Part shown: one piece after another, positions 1 to 8,383 of the stretch
Numbering within the stretch: position 1 is the stretch's first letter
Layout of the letters: each line of letters opens with the position of its first letter
Origin: WHTB01 sp050699035
GTDB taxonomy: Bacteria; Actinomycetota; Actinomycetes; Propionibacteriales; Nocardioidaceae
NCBI GenBank assembly: GCA_050699035.1
Contig: JBOHDE010000001.1
Coordinates: forward strand, 1 to 64,000
Length of the DNA: 64,000 nucleotides
Reading direction: 5' to 3'
Position numbers and translations under genes: made by a program
Notes under the pieces: generated by a model
What the model was told of the DNA's origin: nothing
Seen by the model: the letters and a program-made list of their open reading frames with translations, nothing else
The model's database searches: none

Positions 1-1
1 C

Positions 2-286
2 CTGCCCACCGCGGGCATCGGCGCCTCGATGGCGCTGGAGTCGGCCGCGGTCCTGGCCGACGAGCTGTCGCGTACCGACGTGACGTACCTGCCCAACGCG
101 CTGGAGCTCTATGAGCGGCGCCGGCGCCACCGGGTCGAGGCGGCACAGACCCAGTCGCGTCGACTGGCCCGGCTGATGTTCCTCAGCTCGCCGCGGCTCG
201 CGTCCGTGCGGGACCTGGCCCTGCGGCTCGCGAGCATGGAGCAGATGGTCGGTCCGCTGATCAAGGGGCTCCGCCAGCCGATCTGA
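2..286 (+). CDS. FAD-dependent monooxygenase, C-terminal end (partial)
   Basis: The reading frame is open from the left edge to TGA at 284-286 and gives about 94 residues. It opens with PTAGIGASMALESAAVLA, the typical third FAD-contact region of group A flavin monooxygenases (P-x-x-G-x-G followed by a helix rich in Ala and acidic residues). A basic helix (YERRRRHRVEAAQ) follows, as in UbiH/PHBH-type enzymes. The FAD-binding N-terminus and substrate domain lie outside the window, so the substrate cannot be guessed. The gene ends against a transposase remnant on the other strand. Confidence 0.75.
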   Translation: MPTAGIGASMALESAAVLADELSRTDVTYLPNALELYERRRRHRVEAAQTQSRRLARLMFLSSPRLASVRDLALRLASMEQMVGPLIKGLRQPI

Positions 287-288
287 GC

Positions 289-518
289 CGCACCTCGAGC
301 AGCTTCGCCCGGCGACGCAACTGCCGCAGCTCCTCAGCAGCGTCCTGGGTGACGCCGGGTCGCGTCCCTTCGCAACGTCCGCGGTCTTCATCCAGTTCGA
401 CAACGTGGACTCGCTGATCCCGAAGTCGTCGGCGATCTGCTTCAAGAGAACTCCGGCTCACGGCCGCAGGCCACCGCGACCACGTCATCGCGGAACTCTT
501 TGGGATACGGAGCAGCAT
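289..518 (-). pseudogene. Decayed IS3-type transposase OrfA remnant
   Basis: Read on the minus strand, three pieces in different frames line up with one OrfA protein. The first is AAPYPKEFRDDVVAVA (from about 516). The second is KQIADDFGISESTLSNWMK, a helix-turn-helix. The third is EGTRPGVTQDAAEELRQL followed by RRRAKLLE, the start of the leucine-zipper region. At least two frameshifts separate the pieces, and the zipper is cut short next to the monooxygenase stop. No OrfB or terminal inverted repeat was seen. IS3-family OrfA is expected to be about 100 residues, so this is a dead fragment. The order of the pieces is read directly; the family call rests on the characteristic motifs. Confidence 0.7.
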
Positions 519-1079
519 GGAGACATCCTCTCTTCCGGCGTCGAACACCAGGAGTCAGTTGTCACCTACGGCTGCATCACGCCCGGACGGCTTCCTCATG
601 GCATCGGCCACGATGACCTTGCCCGCTCGGATTGGCGAGGAAAAGGAACAACGCGGCGAGTGTGTTGCCGTCATGGGCAACTCCAGCCAACCTCACAAAT
701 CGGGGCGGTACTTCGTCGGTGGTATGAGGCTAATTCGAGAGCGCCATAGTCCAGCCACCGCGCGCACCCTCCGCCAGGCGGGTCCCGGCTCAAACAAGGA
801 GGGAACCTATGCTCTGGACCCACCCCATCGTGTGGCGCTTCTGGCTTTCCGGGTTGCCGGCACAGCCAGCACCAACCCGCCGCGCGTCGCGTTCCAGCCG
901 GGGGAACGCGTTAGCAGCGCTCCGACGCGAAGCACGGCGCCACGGGCTGCCCTGAATCTGATGCCCGCGATCGGAGTGACTATTTGCCGCCACCGCCCGG
1001 CGCGGCCAGCCAACCCGTGACCTGCGGGAAGGGTGCTGCGCTCGAGTACCAGACTCTGGGGCAGGGCAGAATCCGGGGC
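519..1079. other. Spacer with no supported gene except one small candidate ORF
   Basis: Both strands carry short open frames here, but none shows recognisable domains or a convincing start, apart from the small ORF at 809-955. Base composition is less uniform than in neighbouring genes. Together with the transposase remnant, this suggests a decayed insertion region. Confidence 0.5.
809..955 (+). CDS. Possible small protein, 48 residues
   Basis: ATG at 809 is preceded by a strong AAGGAGG ribosome-binding site at a suitable distance (798-804). The frame runs 48 codons to TGA at 953-955. The product begins MLWTHPIVWRFWLSG and becomes Arg-rich, and it contains one TTA codon. It resembles nothing I recognise. 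The good ribosome-binding site is the only support, and a chance ORF in a decayed spacer is equally possible. Confidence 0.2.
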   Translation: MLWTHPIVWRFWLSGLPAQPAPTRRASRSSRGNALAALRREARRHGLP

Positions 1080-1415
1080 ATGAAGTATGTGCTGTTGATC
1101 TGCGACGACGAATCGATCTCACCGAGCATGGAGGAGATTGCGGCAGACCCGACGCACCAGACCTATGCGGCGGAGCTGGATCGGCGGGGGGCCGAGCTCG
1201 GTGGCGCGCGGCTGCGCCCGGTGGCGGATGCGACGACAGTCCGGGTCCGCGATGGGGAGACGCTGGTCTCGGACGGCCCGTTCGCGGAGACGAAGGACTT
1301 CATCGGCGGCATCGACATCATCGAGTGCGCCGATCTCGACGAGGCGATCGAGCTCGCGGCGCTGCATCCCTACGCACGCCATGGTTGCATCGAGATCCGC
1401 CCTGTGTGGGAATGA
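1080..1415 (+). CDS. DGPF (YCII-related) protein, partner of an ECF42 sigma factor
   Basis: This 111-residue protein starts MKYVLLICDDES and carries the hallmark SDGPFAETKDFIGG followed by GIDIIEC, which defines the DGPF/YCII-related family (ferredoxin-like alpha+beta fold). Its stop codon overlaps the ATG of the next gene (ATGA at 1412-1415), so the two are translationally coupled. DGPF genes sit beside ECF42 sigma factors across actinobacteria, and their biochemical role is still not settled. I chose the ATG at 1080 because it gives the family's normal N-terminus. Two similar pairs occur later in the window (15374-17085 and 48921-50512). Confidence 0.85.
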   Translation: MKYVLLICDDESISPSMEEIAADPTHQTYAAELDRRGAELGGARLRPVADATTVRVRDGETLVSDGPFAETKDFIGGIDIIECADLDEAIELAALHPYARHGCIEIRPVWE

Positions 1416-2632
1416 CCGCCCCCGACGACGAGGTCCGTGCCGCGGTCGACGCGGTGTATCGCGACGAATGGGGCCAAGTGGTCGCGACCCTGATCAGCTC
1501 GACCGGCGACTGGGATCTGGCTGAGGACTGCGCCCAGGACGCCTTCGCGGCGGCGCTGACGACCTGGCCGCGTGACGGGATCCCGAGTCGGCCGGGGGCG
1601 TGGCTCACGACCACGGCACGCAACCGGGCGACCGACCGGCTACGTCGTGCCACGGCCGGGGCTGCGAAGCTGCGGGAACTCGCCGTGCTGGGCCGGGACA
1701 CGGAGGAGCATCCGGCCGAGGAGATCCCGGACGAGCGGCTGCGGCTGATCTTCACCTGCTGTCACCCGGCGCTGCCGTTCCAGGCCCGGGTCGCTCTGAC
1801 GCTGCGCACGCTGACGGGCCTGACCACCGCGGAGATCGCCCGGGCGTTCCTCACCGCAGAGCCGACGATGGCGCAGCGCCTGGTGCGCGCCAAGCGCAAG
1901 ATCACCGAGGCCGGGATCCCGTATCGGGTGCCGCCCGCAGATGTGCTGCCGGAGCGACTGGCCGCGGTGCTCGCGGTGCTCTACCTGATCTTCAACGAGG
2001 GCTTTGGCGAAGCGGACGGACGCAGGGACCTGACGGCCGAGGCGATCCATCTCGCCCGGATGCTGGTGCGGCTGCTGCCGCAGGAGCCAGAGCCGCGCGG
2101 CCTGCTGGCGTTGATGCTGCTGCACGAGTCCCGCCGCGCCACGCGCACCGTCGGCGGCGTGCTGGTCCCGCTGGAGGACCAGGACCGATCCAGATGGGAT
2201 CGTACGCTGATCCTCGAGGGTGTCGATGTTCTCGATCACTCGTTGGGCATGCGGCGTGCCGGGCCTTACCAGGTGCAGGCCGCGATCGCCGCTTGCCACG
2301 CCACCGCATCCGACGCAGCGAGCACGGACTGGCCGCAGATCACCGCCTTGTACACCGAACTGGCGCGGCTGGCGCCGTCCCCGGTGGTGGACCTCAACCG
2401 CGCCGTGGCGGTGGCGATGGCTGACGGCATCCCGGCCGGCCTCGCCCTGGTCGACGAGCTCGCCGAGTCGGGCCGGCTCGACGGCTACTACTTGCTGCCC
2501 GCGACCCGGGCTGACCTGCTGCGCCGGGACGGCCGCGGCGACGAGGCCGCGGCGGCGTACGAAGAGGCGCTCGAGCTGGCGCCGACCGAGCCTGAACGCC
2601 GCTACCTGGATGGCCGCCGCCGCGATCTGTGA
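1412..2632 (+). CDS. ECF42-type RNA polymerase sigma factor with TPR-like C-terminal extension
   Basis: The 406-residue product is about twice the length of a plain ECF sigma factor. The N-terminal part has region 2 (LAEDCAQDAFAAALTTWPRD, then GAWLTTTARNRATDRLRR). Region 4 is about residues 110-180 (LTGLTTAEIARAFLTAE). After it comes the long ECF42 extension with YLIFNEGFGEADG and helical TPR-like repeats, ending in RRYLDGRRRDL. No anti-sigma gene is adjacent; in this group the extension is thought to be needed for activity. The start ATG overlaps the DGPF stop. It probably directs RNA polymerase to promoters of the TGTCGA/CG(A or T)C type, one of which lies 52 bp downstream of its stop. Confidence 0.88.
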   Translation: MTAPDDEVRAAVDAVYRDEWGQVVATLISSTGDWDLAEDCAQDAFAAALTTWPRDGIPSRPGAWLTTTARNRATDRLRRATAGAAKLRELAVLGRDTEEHPAEEIPDERLRLIFTCCHPALPFQARVALTLRTLTGLTTAEIARAFLTAEPTMAQRLVRAKRKITEAGIPYRVPPADVLPERLAAVLAVLYLIFNEGFGEADGRRDLTAEAIHLARMLVRLLPQEPEPRGLLALMLLHESRRATRTVGGVLVPLEDQDRSRWDRTLILEGVDVLDHSLGMRRAGPYQVQAAIAACHATASDAASTDWPQITALYTELARLAPSPVVDLNRAVAVAMADGIPAGLALVDELAESGRLDGYYLLPATRADLLRRDGRGDEAAAAYEEALELAPTEPERRYLDGRRRDL

Positions 2633-2683
2633 TCTGCGCTGCGGCCACCGCGCTCGAAGTCACGGAAAGAAGTTGCGGGTCGA

Positions 2684-2710
2684 TGTCGATCCCGGGCCGC
2701 CTCCTTCGTC
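2684..2710 (+). promoter_or_regulatory. Candidate ECF42-type promoter before the SRPBCC gene
   Basis: TGTCGA at 2684-2689 is followed, after 16 bp, by TCGTC at 2706-2710. This agrees with the ECF42 consensus as I recall it (-35 TGTCGA, -10 CGA/TC). The same -35 with TC after it and the same 16-bp spacing occur before the second DGPF gene (15299-15325). The match is by eye and no statistics were run. Confidence 0.45.
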
Positions 2711-2747
2711 GGTGGGGCAAAACCCACCGGACAGAGAGGCTAATCAG

Positions 2748-3242
2748 ATGTCGCACACCAAGCACCTGACCGCCACGATCACCGTCGACCACACCCCGGA
2801 CGAGGTCTTCGCAGCCATCACGAACGTGCGCGGATGGTGGAACGAGAACCTCATCGGCGACACCGCCGCCCTGCACGACGAGTTCGTCTTCACCGACGAC
2901 AGCAGGGAACCGGGGGAGACTGCCCGGTCGAATGATGGCATCCGATTCGCCCGGTTCCGCCTCACCGAGGTCGCGCCAGGCGAGCGGATGGTCTGGCACG
3001 TCGTGGACTCCTTCCTCAACTTCGTCGAGGACCGGAACGAGTGGACCGACACCGATGTCGTCTTCGAGCTCACCGCGACCCCGGACGGCACGACGCTCCA
3101 CTTCACCCACAAGGGCCTGACCGCCGCGGAGTCCGAGTGCTTCCAGGCCTGCTCCCGCGGCTGGACCTTCTACATCACCAAGAGCCTGCCGCAGCTCCTC
3201 GCCACCGGCACCGGCCAGCCGATCTTGTCGTACGACGCGTGA
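2748..3242 (+). CDS. SRPBCC/AHSA1-like domain protein
   Basis: This 164-residue protein has the START-like fold pattern of the AHSA1/polyketide-cyclase-like family: an opening strand ITVDHTPDEVFAAITNVRGWW, then strands rich in E and R, and a long C-terminal helix (FYITKSLPQLLATG). AGAGAGG lies nine bases before the ATG. Such proteins bind hydrophobic ligands in a helix-grip cavity, and the ligand here is unknown. The gene stands alone between an ECF42 and an ECF41 sigma factor, and the ECF42-like promoter upstream suggests it is part of that regulon. Confidence 0.8.
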   Translation: MSHTKHLTATITVDHTPDEVFAAITNVRGWWNENLIGDTAALHDEFVFTDDSREPGETARSNDGIRFARFRLTEVAPGERMVWHVVDSFLNFVEDRNEWTDTDVVFELTATPDGTTLHFTHKGLTAAESECFQACSRGWTFYITKSLPQLLATGTGQPILSYDA

Positions 3243-3331
3243 GTGGCCGCGCGAAGGGAAGGGAACCGGACTGACCTGCGCCGACATGTCGATGGTGTCC
3301 CTTGGACGTCGCCTTCTCGCTCGAGTGCGGT

Positions 3332-4300
3332 TCAGCTGGTGATCCATGGACGAAGCTTCTCGGGGTTACGCACCGTCCAGATGTGCTCGATCATGTCGTC
3401 GACGACCTTGAACGCGAGCACCGCCATCGTCTCGCCGTCTACCTGCGCCACCAAGCCGGGCTGCCCGTTGACAGTGCGCTCCAGAACCGACAGGTAGGGC
3501 ATCCGGCTCTTGAGGTCGAGGCAGGCCTGGACGACCTCCGCCGGACCAACACGCGACGGGTAGGCGCTGGCCACGCCGCCGCCGTCGGTCATCGAGACCA
3601 CCTGCGGGTCGAGAAGCCTGACTAGCCCGGCGACGTCCTTGGCCTCGAACGCCTCCTTGAACTGCCGGACGACATCGGCCTGCCGGGTGTGGGGTGCCGG
3701 GGTGGCAGCGGACCCTGACTCGCGGACTCGACGCCTGGCCGAGGACGCCAACTGACGGCAGGCGTCGGGCGAACGGCCGACGATCTCGGCGACATCAGCG
3801 AACGGGTAGGAGAAGACGTCGTGCAGGATGAACGCCACCCGCTCGGCCGGCGTCATCGACTCGAGGACGACCAGGAACGCCATGCTGATCGACTCGTCCA
3901 AGGTGACCCTGTCCGCCGGATCGCCCGAAAGGACCCCCGACCGCCCGCTCACCCACTCCGAGCGATCGGGAAGGGGCTCGGGAATCCACTCCCCCACATA
4001 GCGCTCCCGACGGGCCCGCGCCGAGCCGAGTAGGTCCAGGCAGATCCGGCTCGCGACCTTGGTCATCCACGCGACCGGCGTCTTGATGTCCTCCTGCTGC
4101 TCCGTGGTCAGCGCGTACCAGCGGGCGTAGGTCTCCTGGACGACGTCCTCGGCGTCGGCGAGCGAACCGAGGAGCCGGTAGGCAACGTCGAACAGTTGGC
4201 GACGCTCGCTCTTGAGGGCATCCAGCCGCGGATCGGGCTGTTCGGTTCCCGGCTGATCGGAACTGCGCTGGTCGGGTCCCGGCTGGGATGGGGTGGTCAT
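3332..4300 (-). CDS. ECF41 (SigJ-like) RNA polymerase sigma factor with SnoaL-like C-terminal domain
   Basis: The 322-residue product begins with a short Pro/Gln-rich tail. Region 2 follows (RRQLFDVAYRLLGSLADAED with VVQETYARW), then the ECF41 WIPEPL motif. Region 4 comes next (MTPAERVAFILHDVFSYPF), and a SnoaL/NTF2-like domain of about 120 residues carries the family signatures DGGG and NPEKL near its end (VRNPEKLRPWITS). In this group the fused domain, not a separate anti-sigma factor, controls activity. An AGGAGG lies nine bases before the ATG. A promoter resembling the ECF41 consensus precedes the gene, consistent with autoregulation. No carboxymuconolactone decarboxylase or oxidoreductase partner, common for the group, is adjacent. 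Confidence 0.9.
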   Translation of the reverse strand: MTTPSQPGPDQRSSDQPGTEQPDPRLDALKSERRQLFDVAYRLLGSLADAEDVVQETYARWYALTTEQQEDIKTPVAWMTKVASRICLDLLGSARARRERYVGEWIPEPLPDRSEWVSGRSGVLSGDPADRVTLDESISMAFLVVLESMTPAERVAFILHDVFSYPFADVAEIVGRSPDACRQLASSARRRVRESGSAATPAPHTRQADVVRQFKEAFEAKDVAGLVRLLDPQVVSMTDGGGVASAYPSRVGPAEVVQACLDLKSRMPYLSVLERTVNGQPGLVAQVDGETMAVLAFKVVDDMIEHIWTVRNPEKLRPWITS

Positions 4301-4351
4301 GATCGTGGCCTCCTGTGCCTCAGCGGGCGCGCCTTCGCGCGTCGTTTATAT

Positions 4352-4378
4352 GACGAAGCGGCACCGGCGGATGTGAGG
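4352..4378 (-). promoter_or_regulatory. Candidate ECF41-type promoter of the SigJ-like gene
   Basis: On the minus strand CCTCACA (4378-4372), 16 bp, then CGTC (4355-4352) precede the sigma gene start by about 50 bases. The group consensus, as I recall it, is TGTCACA-N16-CGTC, so five of seven -35 bases, the spacing and the whole -10 agree. A copy with a perfect -35 lies before the ECF41 pseudogene (21829-21855). Confidence 0.45.
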
Positions 4379-4804
4379 TCGCAGGTGGCCCTCACGCTCA
4401 CACCGGCTGCATCGTCACGACCGCCGAGAGGATCATCTTCGCGTGAGTACGGCACGGTCACCGCCCCGCCACCTCGCGATCGATGTTGTTGACGACTGCG
4501 AGGGAGACGCCGACGGCCAGCCCAGCGACGGTCGCCTACCCGTTCGCGTGGGCTCGTTGTGAGACCGTCGCGCGCTCCACACCCGTGGCCGAAGCCAACA
4601 TCTCCCCGTCACCTCACGTTCGGCGCGGCTGCGTCGTCGTACCGCTGGAACGAACACCCCCGCGTAACGGCACACAATCGCGGCGCCCGTTTGGGCGCAC
4701 GCAGGGCAAGACGCAAACCAGACGATGTGCCCAACTCGGCGTGCGTCCGGCCGACCACCCAGCCGACAGCTCCGACTCGGCACCACGGGAGGACAGGAAG
4801 AACG
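4379..4804. other. Spacer without a supported gene
   Basis: This part of the 504-bp gap between the divergent ECF41 and membrane-protein genes contains only short, stop-interrupted frames. One minus-strand stretch near 4450-4540 would encode a short hydrophobic segment bounded by stops (VAGLAVGVSLAVVNNIDRE), perhaps a gene relic. I see nothing else. Confidence 0.4.
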
Positions 4805-5512
4805 ATGATGACCAACCAGAACCCGCCCGACCAGTCCGTCGCGTCCGGCGGTCCCGACCGAACTGACCGGCTGGCCTGGCCGCTGCTGGGCGCCGCCGTC
4901 GCGTTCGTGGCCTTCTATCTGGCGACGGACTTTGTTGCCCCCAACCTAGCGTCCTCGGCGCTGCCGCGGCCCGATGACCCGGTGGGCCAAGTGCGAGACT
5001 GGTATGCCGAGAACCAGGTCGCCGCCGTGATGATCGGCGTCAGCCAGTTCCTGTCGGTGTCCTTCCTCGGTGTCTTCGCCCTGCTCCTGCCGTGGATGGC
5101 GCGAACCGAGACACAGCACCTGACCTTGAAGAGCGCGCGCACCTGGGGCGTGGCCGCGATGGGCTTGATGATGGCGTCCAGTGCGCTGGGGTCGCTGCTG
5201 GCCTCCGTCGCTGCCGACGCCCACCTGGGCACCGTCGATGCGATGCGCACCGCCAATTTCGTCGCCGGCGGTACTGCGCACGTGGCCGTCCTTGGCATCT
5301 TCGTCTGGATGGCCTCCCGCGCCCCAGGCTTTGGCACGCCGGTTCGCCGGCTGGCCGCGGCGGCCGTCGGCGTCGCCCTGCTTTCGGTGACCTCGCTGGT
5401 GCTGACCTTCGGGGCCGTATTCATCCTGCTTGGCCGGTTGCTGTGCATGATCTGGACCGTGTCCGCCGCGGTGAGCATCGTCCGCGGCTGCCGCAACGGC
5501 CGCTGGGCATGA
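4805..5512 (+). CDS. Integral membrane protein, unrecognised family
   Basis: The 235-residue product starts MMTNQNPPDQS, which follows a GGAAG ribosome-binding site. It has about six hydrophobic segments, for example GAAVAFVAFYLATDFVA, a second near residue 80 (FLGVFALLLPWM), and the last ones VGVALLSVTSLVLTFGAVF and CMIWTVSAAVSIV. Loops are short, and there is no enzyme or transporter motif. It is divergent from the ECF41 gene and could be a target of it, but no ECF41-type promoter was found on this side. I do not recognise the family. Confidence 0.7.
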   Translation: MMTNQNPPDQSVASGGPDRTDRLAWPLLGAAVAFVAFYLATDFVAPNLASSALPRPDDPVGQVRDWYAENQVAAVMIGVSQFLSVSFLGVFALLLPWMARTETQHLTLKSARTWGVAAMGLMMASSALGSLLASVAADAHLGTVDAMRTANFVAGGTAHVAVLGIFVWMASRAPGFGTPVRRLAAAAVGVALLSVTSLVLTFGAVFILLGRLLCMIWTVSAAVSIVRGCRNGRWA

Positions 5513-5524
5513 CCCAACTCTCCA

Positions 5525-5790
5525 GTGGAGACCATCGTGGACAACGCGCGACGGACCGACCTCCCGATCCCCACCGGCCAGCACCCGCCGACCAGCACAC
5601 CGGCCGGCAGCACGCCACGGCCCTGTTCTCGCCCCTCGCCCACCAAGGCCTTGTGGCCGCTGTCGCGCGGGTGGCGGCGGGCAGCGCTGGTCACCCACAT
5701 CGACTCGGCCGGCACCTGGATCGGGATCGAGGTGATCGTGGCCATGCTGGTCCTGGTCGGCTGGTTCGGCTGGCCGCGGTCAAACCATGG
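5525..5790 (+). pseudogene. Truncated membrane-protein gene remnant
   Basis: From ATG 5525 (or GTG 5536) the frame encodes a Pro/Thr-rich stretch. It then gives WRRAALVTHIDSAGTWIGI and EVIVAMLVLVGWFGW, which look like the first membrane helix of small DUF2269-like proteins. The frame then runs without any family sequence into the antisense of the M20 gene. The coding sense is therefore lost after about residue 85. It follows the preceding membrane gene closely and may once have been its operon partner. The family resemblance is weak. Confidence 0.3.
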
Positions 5791-5890
5791 GGACGCATCC
5801 GCTCGGTGTTCGGAGTCGGGAGCCGGCGAGATGTGGCCTGAGGGCCATCGGGTACCGCCCACCGACTGGTCTTGCGGCCAACCAGCAGCG

Positions 5891-6991
5891 TCAGCGGCCG
5901 GCACACCAGCGGCGCAGCAGTTCGCCGTAGACCTCGACCGCCTGGTCGACCCGGGTCAGCGAGCACCATTCATCGGCGACGTGACACTGCTCCGGCTCGC
6001 CGGGTCCGAGGACCACGGTAGGAGTCGTCTGGCCGCCGTCCGGGGTCAGCAGCGGGATCAGCGCCGAGGCGTCGGTGAAGTAGCGCGCAGTCTCGGCGGG
6101 CGTCCCGTCGGCGCCGCACGCCGACAGCGCCTCGCCGACGAGCCCGACGAACGGGGAGGAGGTGTCGGTGGCGACCGGCGGGAGCACGACGTGGTCGTCG
6201 ACCCGCACGTCGCCACCGACCAGCGACCGCACCAAACTTCGCACCGTGTCACCGCTCACGCCGGGCACGGTGCGGACGTCGAGGTAGAGCTCGCCCGCGT
6301 CAGGGACGACGTTGGTCTGCAACCCGCCGCGCAGGACCCCGACGTTCGCAGTGACGCCGTCGGGCCAGCCGTCGTGGTCGTGCAGTGCGACGGCCGCCCG
6401 AGCCACCTTCACGGCGGCGTTGTCGCCGAGCTCCGGCGCCGACCCGTGAGCGGCCTTCCCGGCGACGGTGAGGTGCATCCAGTGGGCGCCCTTGTGGCCG
6501 GGCACCAGCCGATTGGCGGTCGGCTCCGCGACAACCAGCGGCCCACCCCCGGCGAGGGCGTCGCGCGGGATCACCGACGCCCCCGTGCATCCGGTCTCCT
6601 CGCCCGAGCAGAGCACCACCTGCACGCCGCGGCATTCGTGCGACGCGGGAGCGTGCTCGGCCACGGCGACGACCAGCGCTGCCACCCCGGCCTTCATGTC
6701 GCTGGTGCCGCGCCCGACCATCCGGTCGCCGTCGACCTCGGCCGACCACGGGTCGACCGACCAGTCCGCCGGCGTCGCCGGGACGGTGTCCAGGTGGCCG
6801 GTGAGCGTCAACGGCGCGTCGGCACCGGCGCGTCCGACGTACTGTTCCCGCCCCGGCTTGAAGTCCACGAACCGGCCGGCCAGCCCGGACGACTCCAGCA
6901 GGTCGGCCAGGCGGCGGCCCAGCCCGGCCTCGGCGGCGCCGACCGTGTCAACCCGTACCAGCTCGGCCAGCAGGTCGGTGGCGCGGCTCAC
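5891..6991 (-). CDS. M20 family metallopeptidase (ArgE/DapE-like deacylase)
   Basis: The 366-residue enzyme has the full M20 set. GHLDTVP carries the first metal His and the Asp, GRGTSDMKAG the bridging Asp, and GEETG the general-base Glu and a metal Glu. VAEPT, KAAHGS of the lid domain, and a C-terminal CHVADEW with the last metal His complete the set. A two-zinc amide hydrolase acting on an N-acylated amino acid or dipeptide is expected; the substrate is not readable. The GTG start lies 7 bp after the stop of the upstream transporter gene, so the two form an operon for import and hydrolysis of one compound. Confidence 0.88.
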   Translation of the reverse strand: MSRATDLLAELVRVDTVGAAEAGLGRRLADLLESSGLAGRFVDFKPGREQYVGRAGADAPLTLTGHLDTVPATPADWSVDPWSAEVDGDRMVGRGTSDMKAGVAALVVAVAEHAPASHECRGVQVVLCSGEETGCTGASVIPRDALAGGGPLVVAEPTANRLVPGHKGAHWMHLTVAGKAAHGSAPELGDNAAVKVARAAVALHDHDGWPDGVTANVGVLRGGLQTNVVPDAGELYLDVRTVPGVSGDTVRSLVRSLVGGDVRVDDHVVLPPVATDTSSPFVGLVGEALSACGADGTPAETARYFTDASALIPLLTPDGGQTTPTVVLGPGEPEQCHVADEWCSLTRVDQAVEVYGELLRRWCAGR

Positions 6992-6998
6992 GGCGCGC

Positions 6999-8306
6999 TC
7001 ACTTGAGCACCGACCCCTTGGTCTCCGGCAGCGACAGGGTCGCGACGAGGCCGATCAGCGCGCCCACCGCGACGTACCAGAAGAACCAGTTGCTGTGGCC
7101 GAGGTCGCCGAGCCACTGGATCACCAGCGGTGCGGTGCCGCCGAAGGTCGCGACGGTGAGGTTGTACCAGGCGCCGATGCCGAGGCCGCGCAGCTCGGTC
7201 GGGAAGATCTCACTCATGATCGCGGGGGCGATCGAGCTGAGCATCGCGTACAGGCCGAGCCCGACGCTGAACACCAGCACCACACTGCCGAACGACGCGC
7301 CCGGCGCGATCAGCTTCGACAGGGGTACGACGAGCAGCGCGATCCCGACACACCAGACGATCATCTGGGGCTTGCGGCCATAGCGGTCGGCGGTCCACCC
7401 GAACGGGTACTGCAGCGCCACGAACAGCCCGGTGGCGATCGACAGCGCCCAGAACACCATGCCGTCGTCGAGCCCCTGCTGTTTGACCGCGAACGGCGCC
7501 AGCGCCGAGAAGAACGTGTAGTAGCACAACGTCGACAGCAGCGTGAAGCCGATCAGCTGCGCCACCGCCCGCGGGTGTTCCGTGATCGTGAGCCGCAGCG
7601 GGTTCTTCAGCGCCTGCGCTTTGACCTTGTTCTCCTCGAACTGCTCGGTCTCGGCCATGTCGCGGCGTAGCCACAGCCCGATCAGCCCAAGCAGGCCGCC
7701 GACGAAGAACGGCAGGCGCCAGCCCCAGCTGGCGAGCTGGTCGTCGGACAGGATGCTGGCCAGCCCCGCTCCCAGCAACGACGCGATCAGCACCGCGGAC
7801 CCCGTGGAGATGTAGAAGAACGAGGAGTAGCGGCCGCGGCGGTCCGGGGGCGCGATCTCCGCGAGATACGCCGACGCGTTGGACACCTCGCCGCCGAGCG
7901 ACATGCCTTGGCCGATGCGGGCCGCGAGCAGCAGGATCGGCGCCAGCCAGCCGACCTGGTTGTACGTCGGGAGCAGCGCGATCAGCAGCGAGCCACCCGC
8001 CATCAGCGTGATCGTCAGGAGCATCGCCGTCTTGCGTCCCCTCAGGTCGGCGAACCGTCCGAGCACGATTCCCCCGAGAGGTCGGAAGAAGAACGCGAGG
8101 GCATAGGTGGCGAAGGTCCCGATGAGCGCGAGCGACTCGTTGCTCGACGGGAAGATCTGGGTGGCGAAGTAGATCGAGAACGTCGCGTAGACCGTCCAGT
8201 CGTACCACTCGACCGCGTTCCCGACACTCGCCGCCACGAGCGTGCGGACCGGAAGCCGATGCGGTTCCTCAACTGTGGTCGACGTGCCGTCTGTGCGTTC
8301 ACTCAT
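6999..8306 (-). CDS. MFS transporter of the metabolite:H+ symporter (MHS) type
   Basis: The 435-residue protein has twelve predicted membrane helices. It shows the MHS opening ASVGNAVEWYDWTVYA, and the loop 2-3 motif GRFADLRGRKTAM with RPLGGIVLG before it. After helix 4 comes RIGQGMSLGGEVSNASAYLA with the later APPDRRGRYSS. MHS members (ProP, KgtP, ShiA relatives) import organic acids, betaines or amino-acid derivatives with protons. A GGAGGAG site sits six bases before the ATG. The co-transcribed M20 deacylase suggests an N-acyl amino acid or similar substrate, which is inference. Confidence 0.88.
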   Translation of the reverse strand: MSERTDGTSTTVEEPHRLPVRTLVAASVGNAVEWYDWTVYATFSIYFATQIFPSSNESLALIGTFATYALAFFFRPLGGIVLGRFADLRGRKTAMLLTITLMAGGSLLIALLPTYNQVGWLAPILLLAARIGQGMSLGGEVSNASAYLAEIAPPDRRGRYSSFFYISTGSAVLIASLLGAGLASILSDDQLASWGWRLPFFVGGLLGLIGLWLRRDMAETEQFEENKVKAQALKNPLRLTITEHPRAVAQLIGFTLLSTLCYYTFFSALAPFAVKQQGLDDGMVFWALSIATGLFVALQYPFGWTADRYGRKPQMIVWCVGIALLVVPLSKLIAPGASFGSVVLVFSVGLGLYAMLSSIAPAIMSEIFPTELRGLGIGAWYNLTVATFGGTAPLVIQWLGDLGHSNWFFWYVAVGALIGLVATLSLPETKGSVLK

Positions 8307-8383
8307 GGGTGCTCCTCCGAGACAGCCCCCACCTCTCCTTCATACCGGCCCGGCGCGGCCAAAGTCGAGGACGGAGCCAGAAT

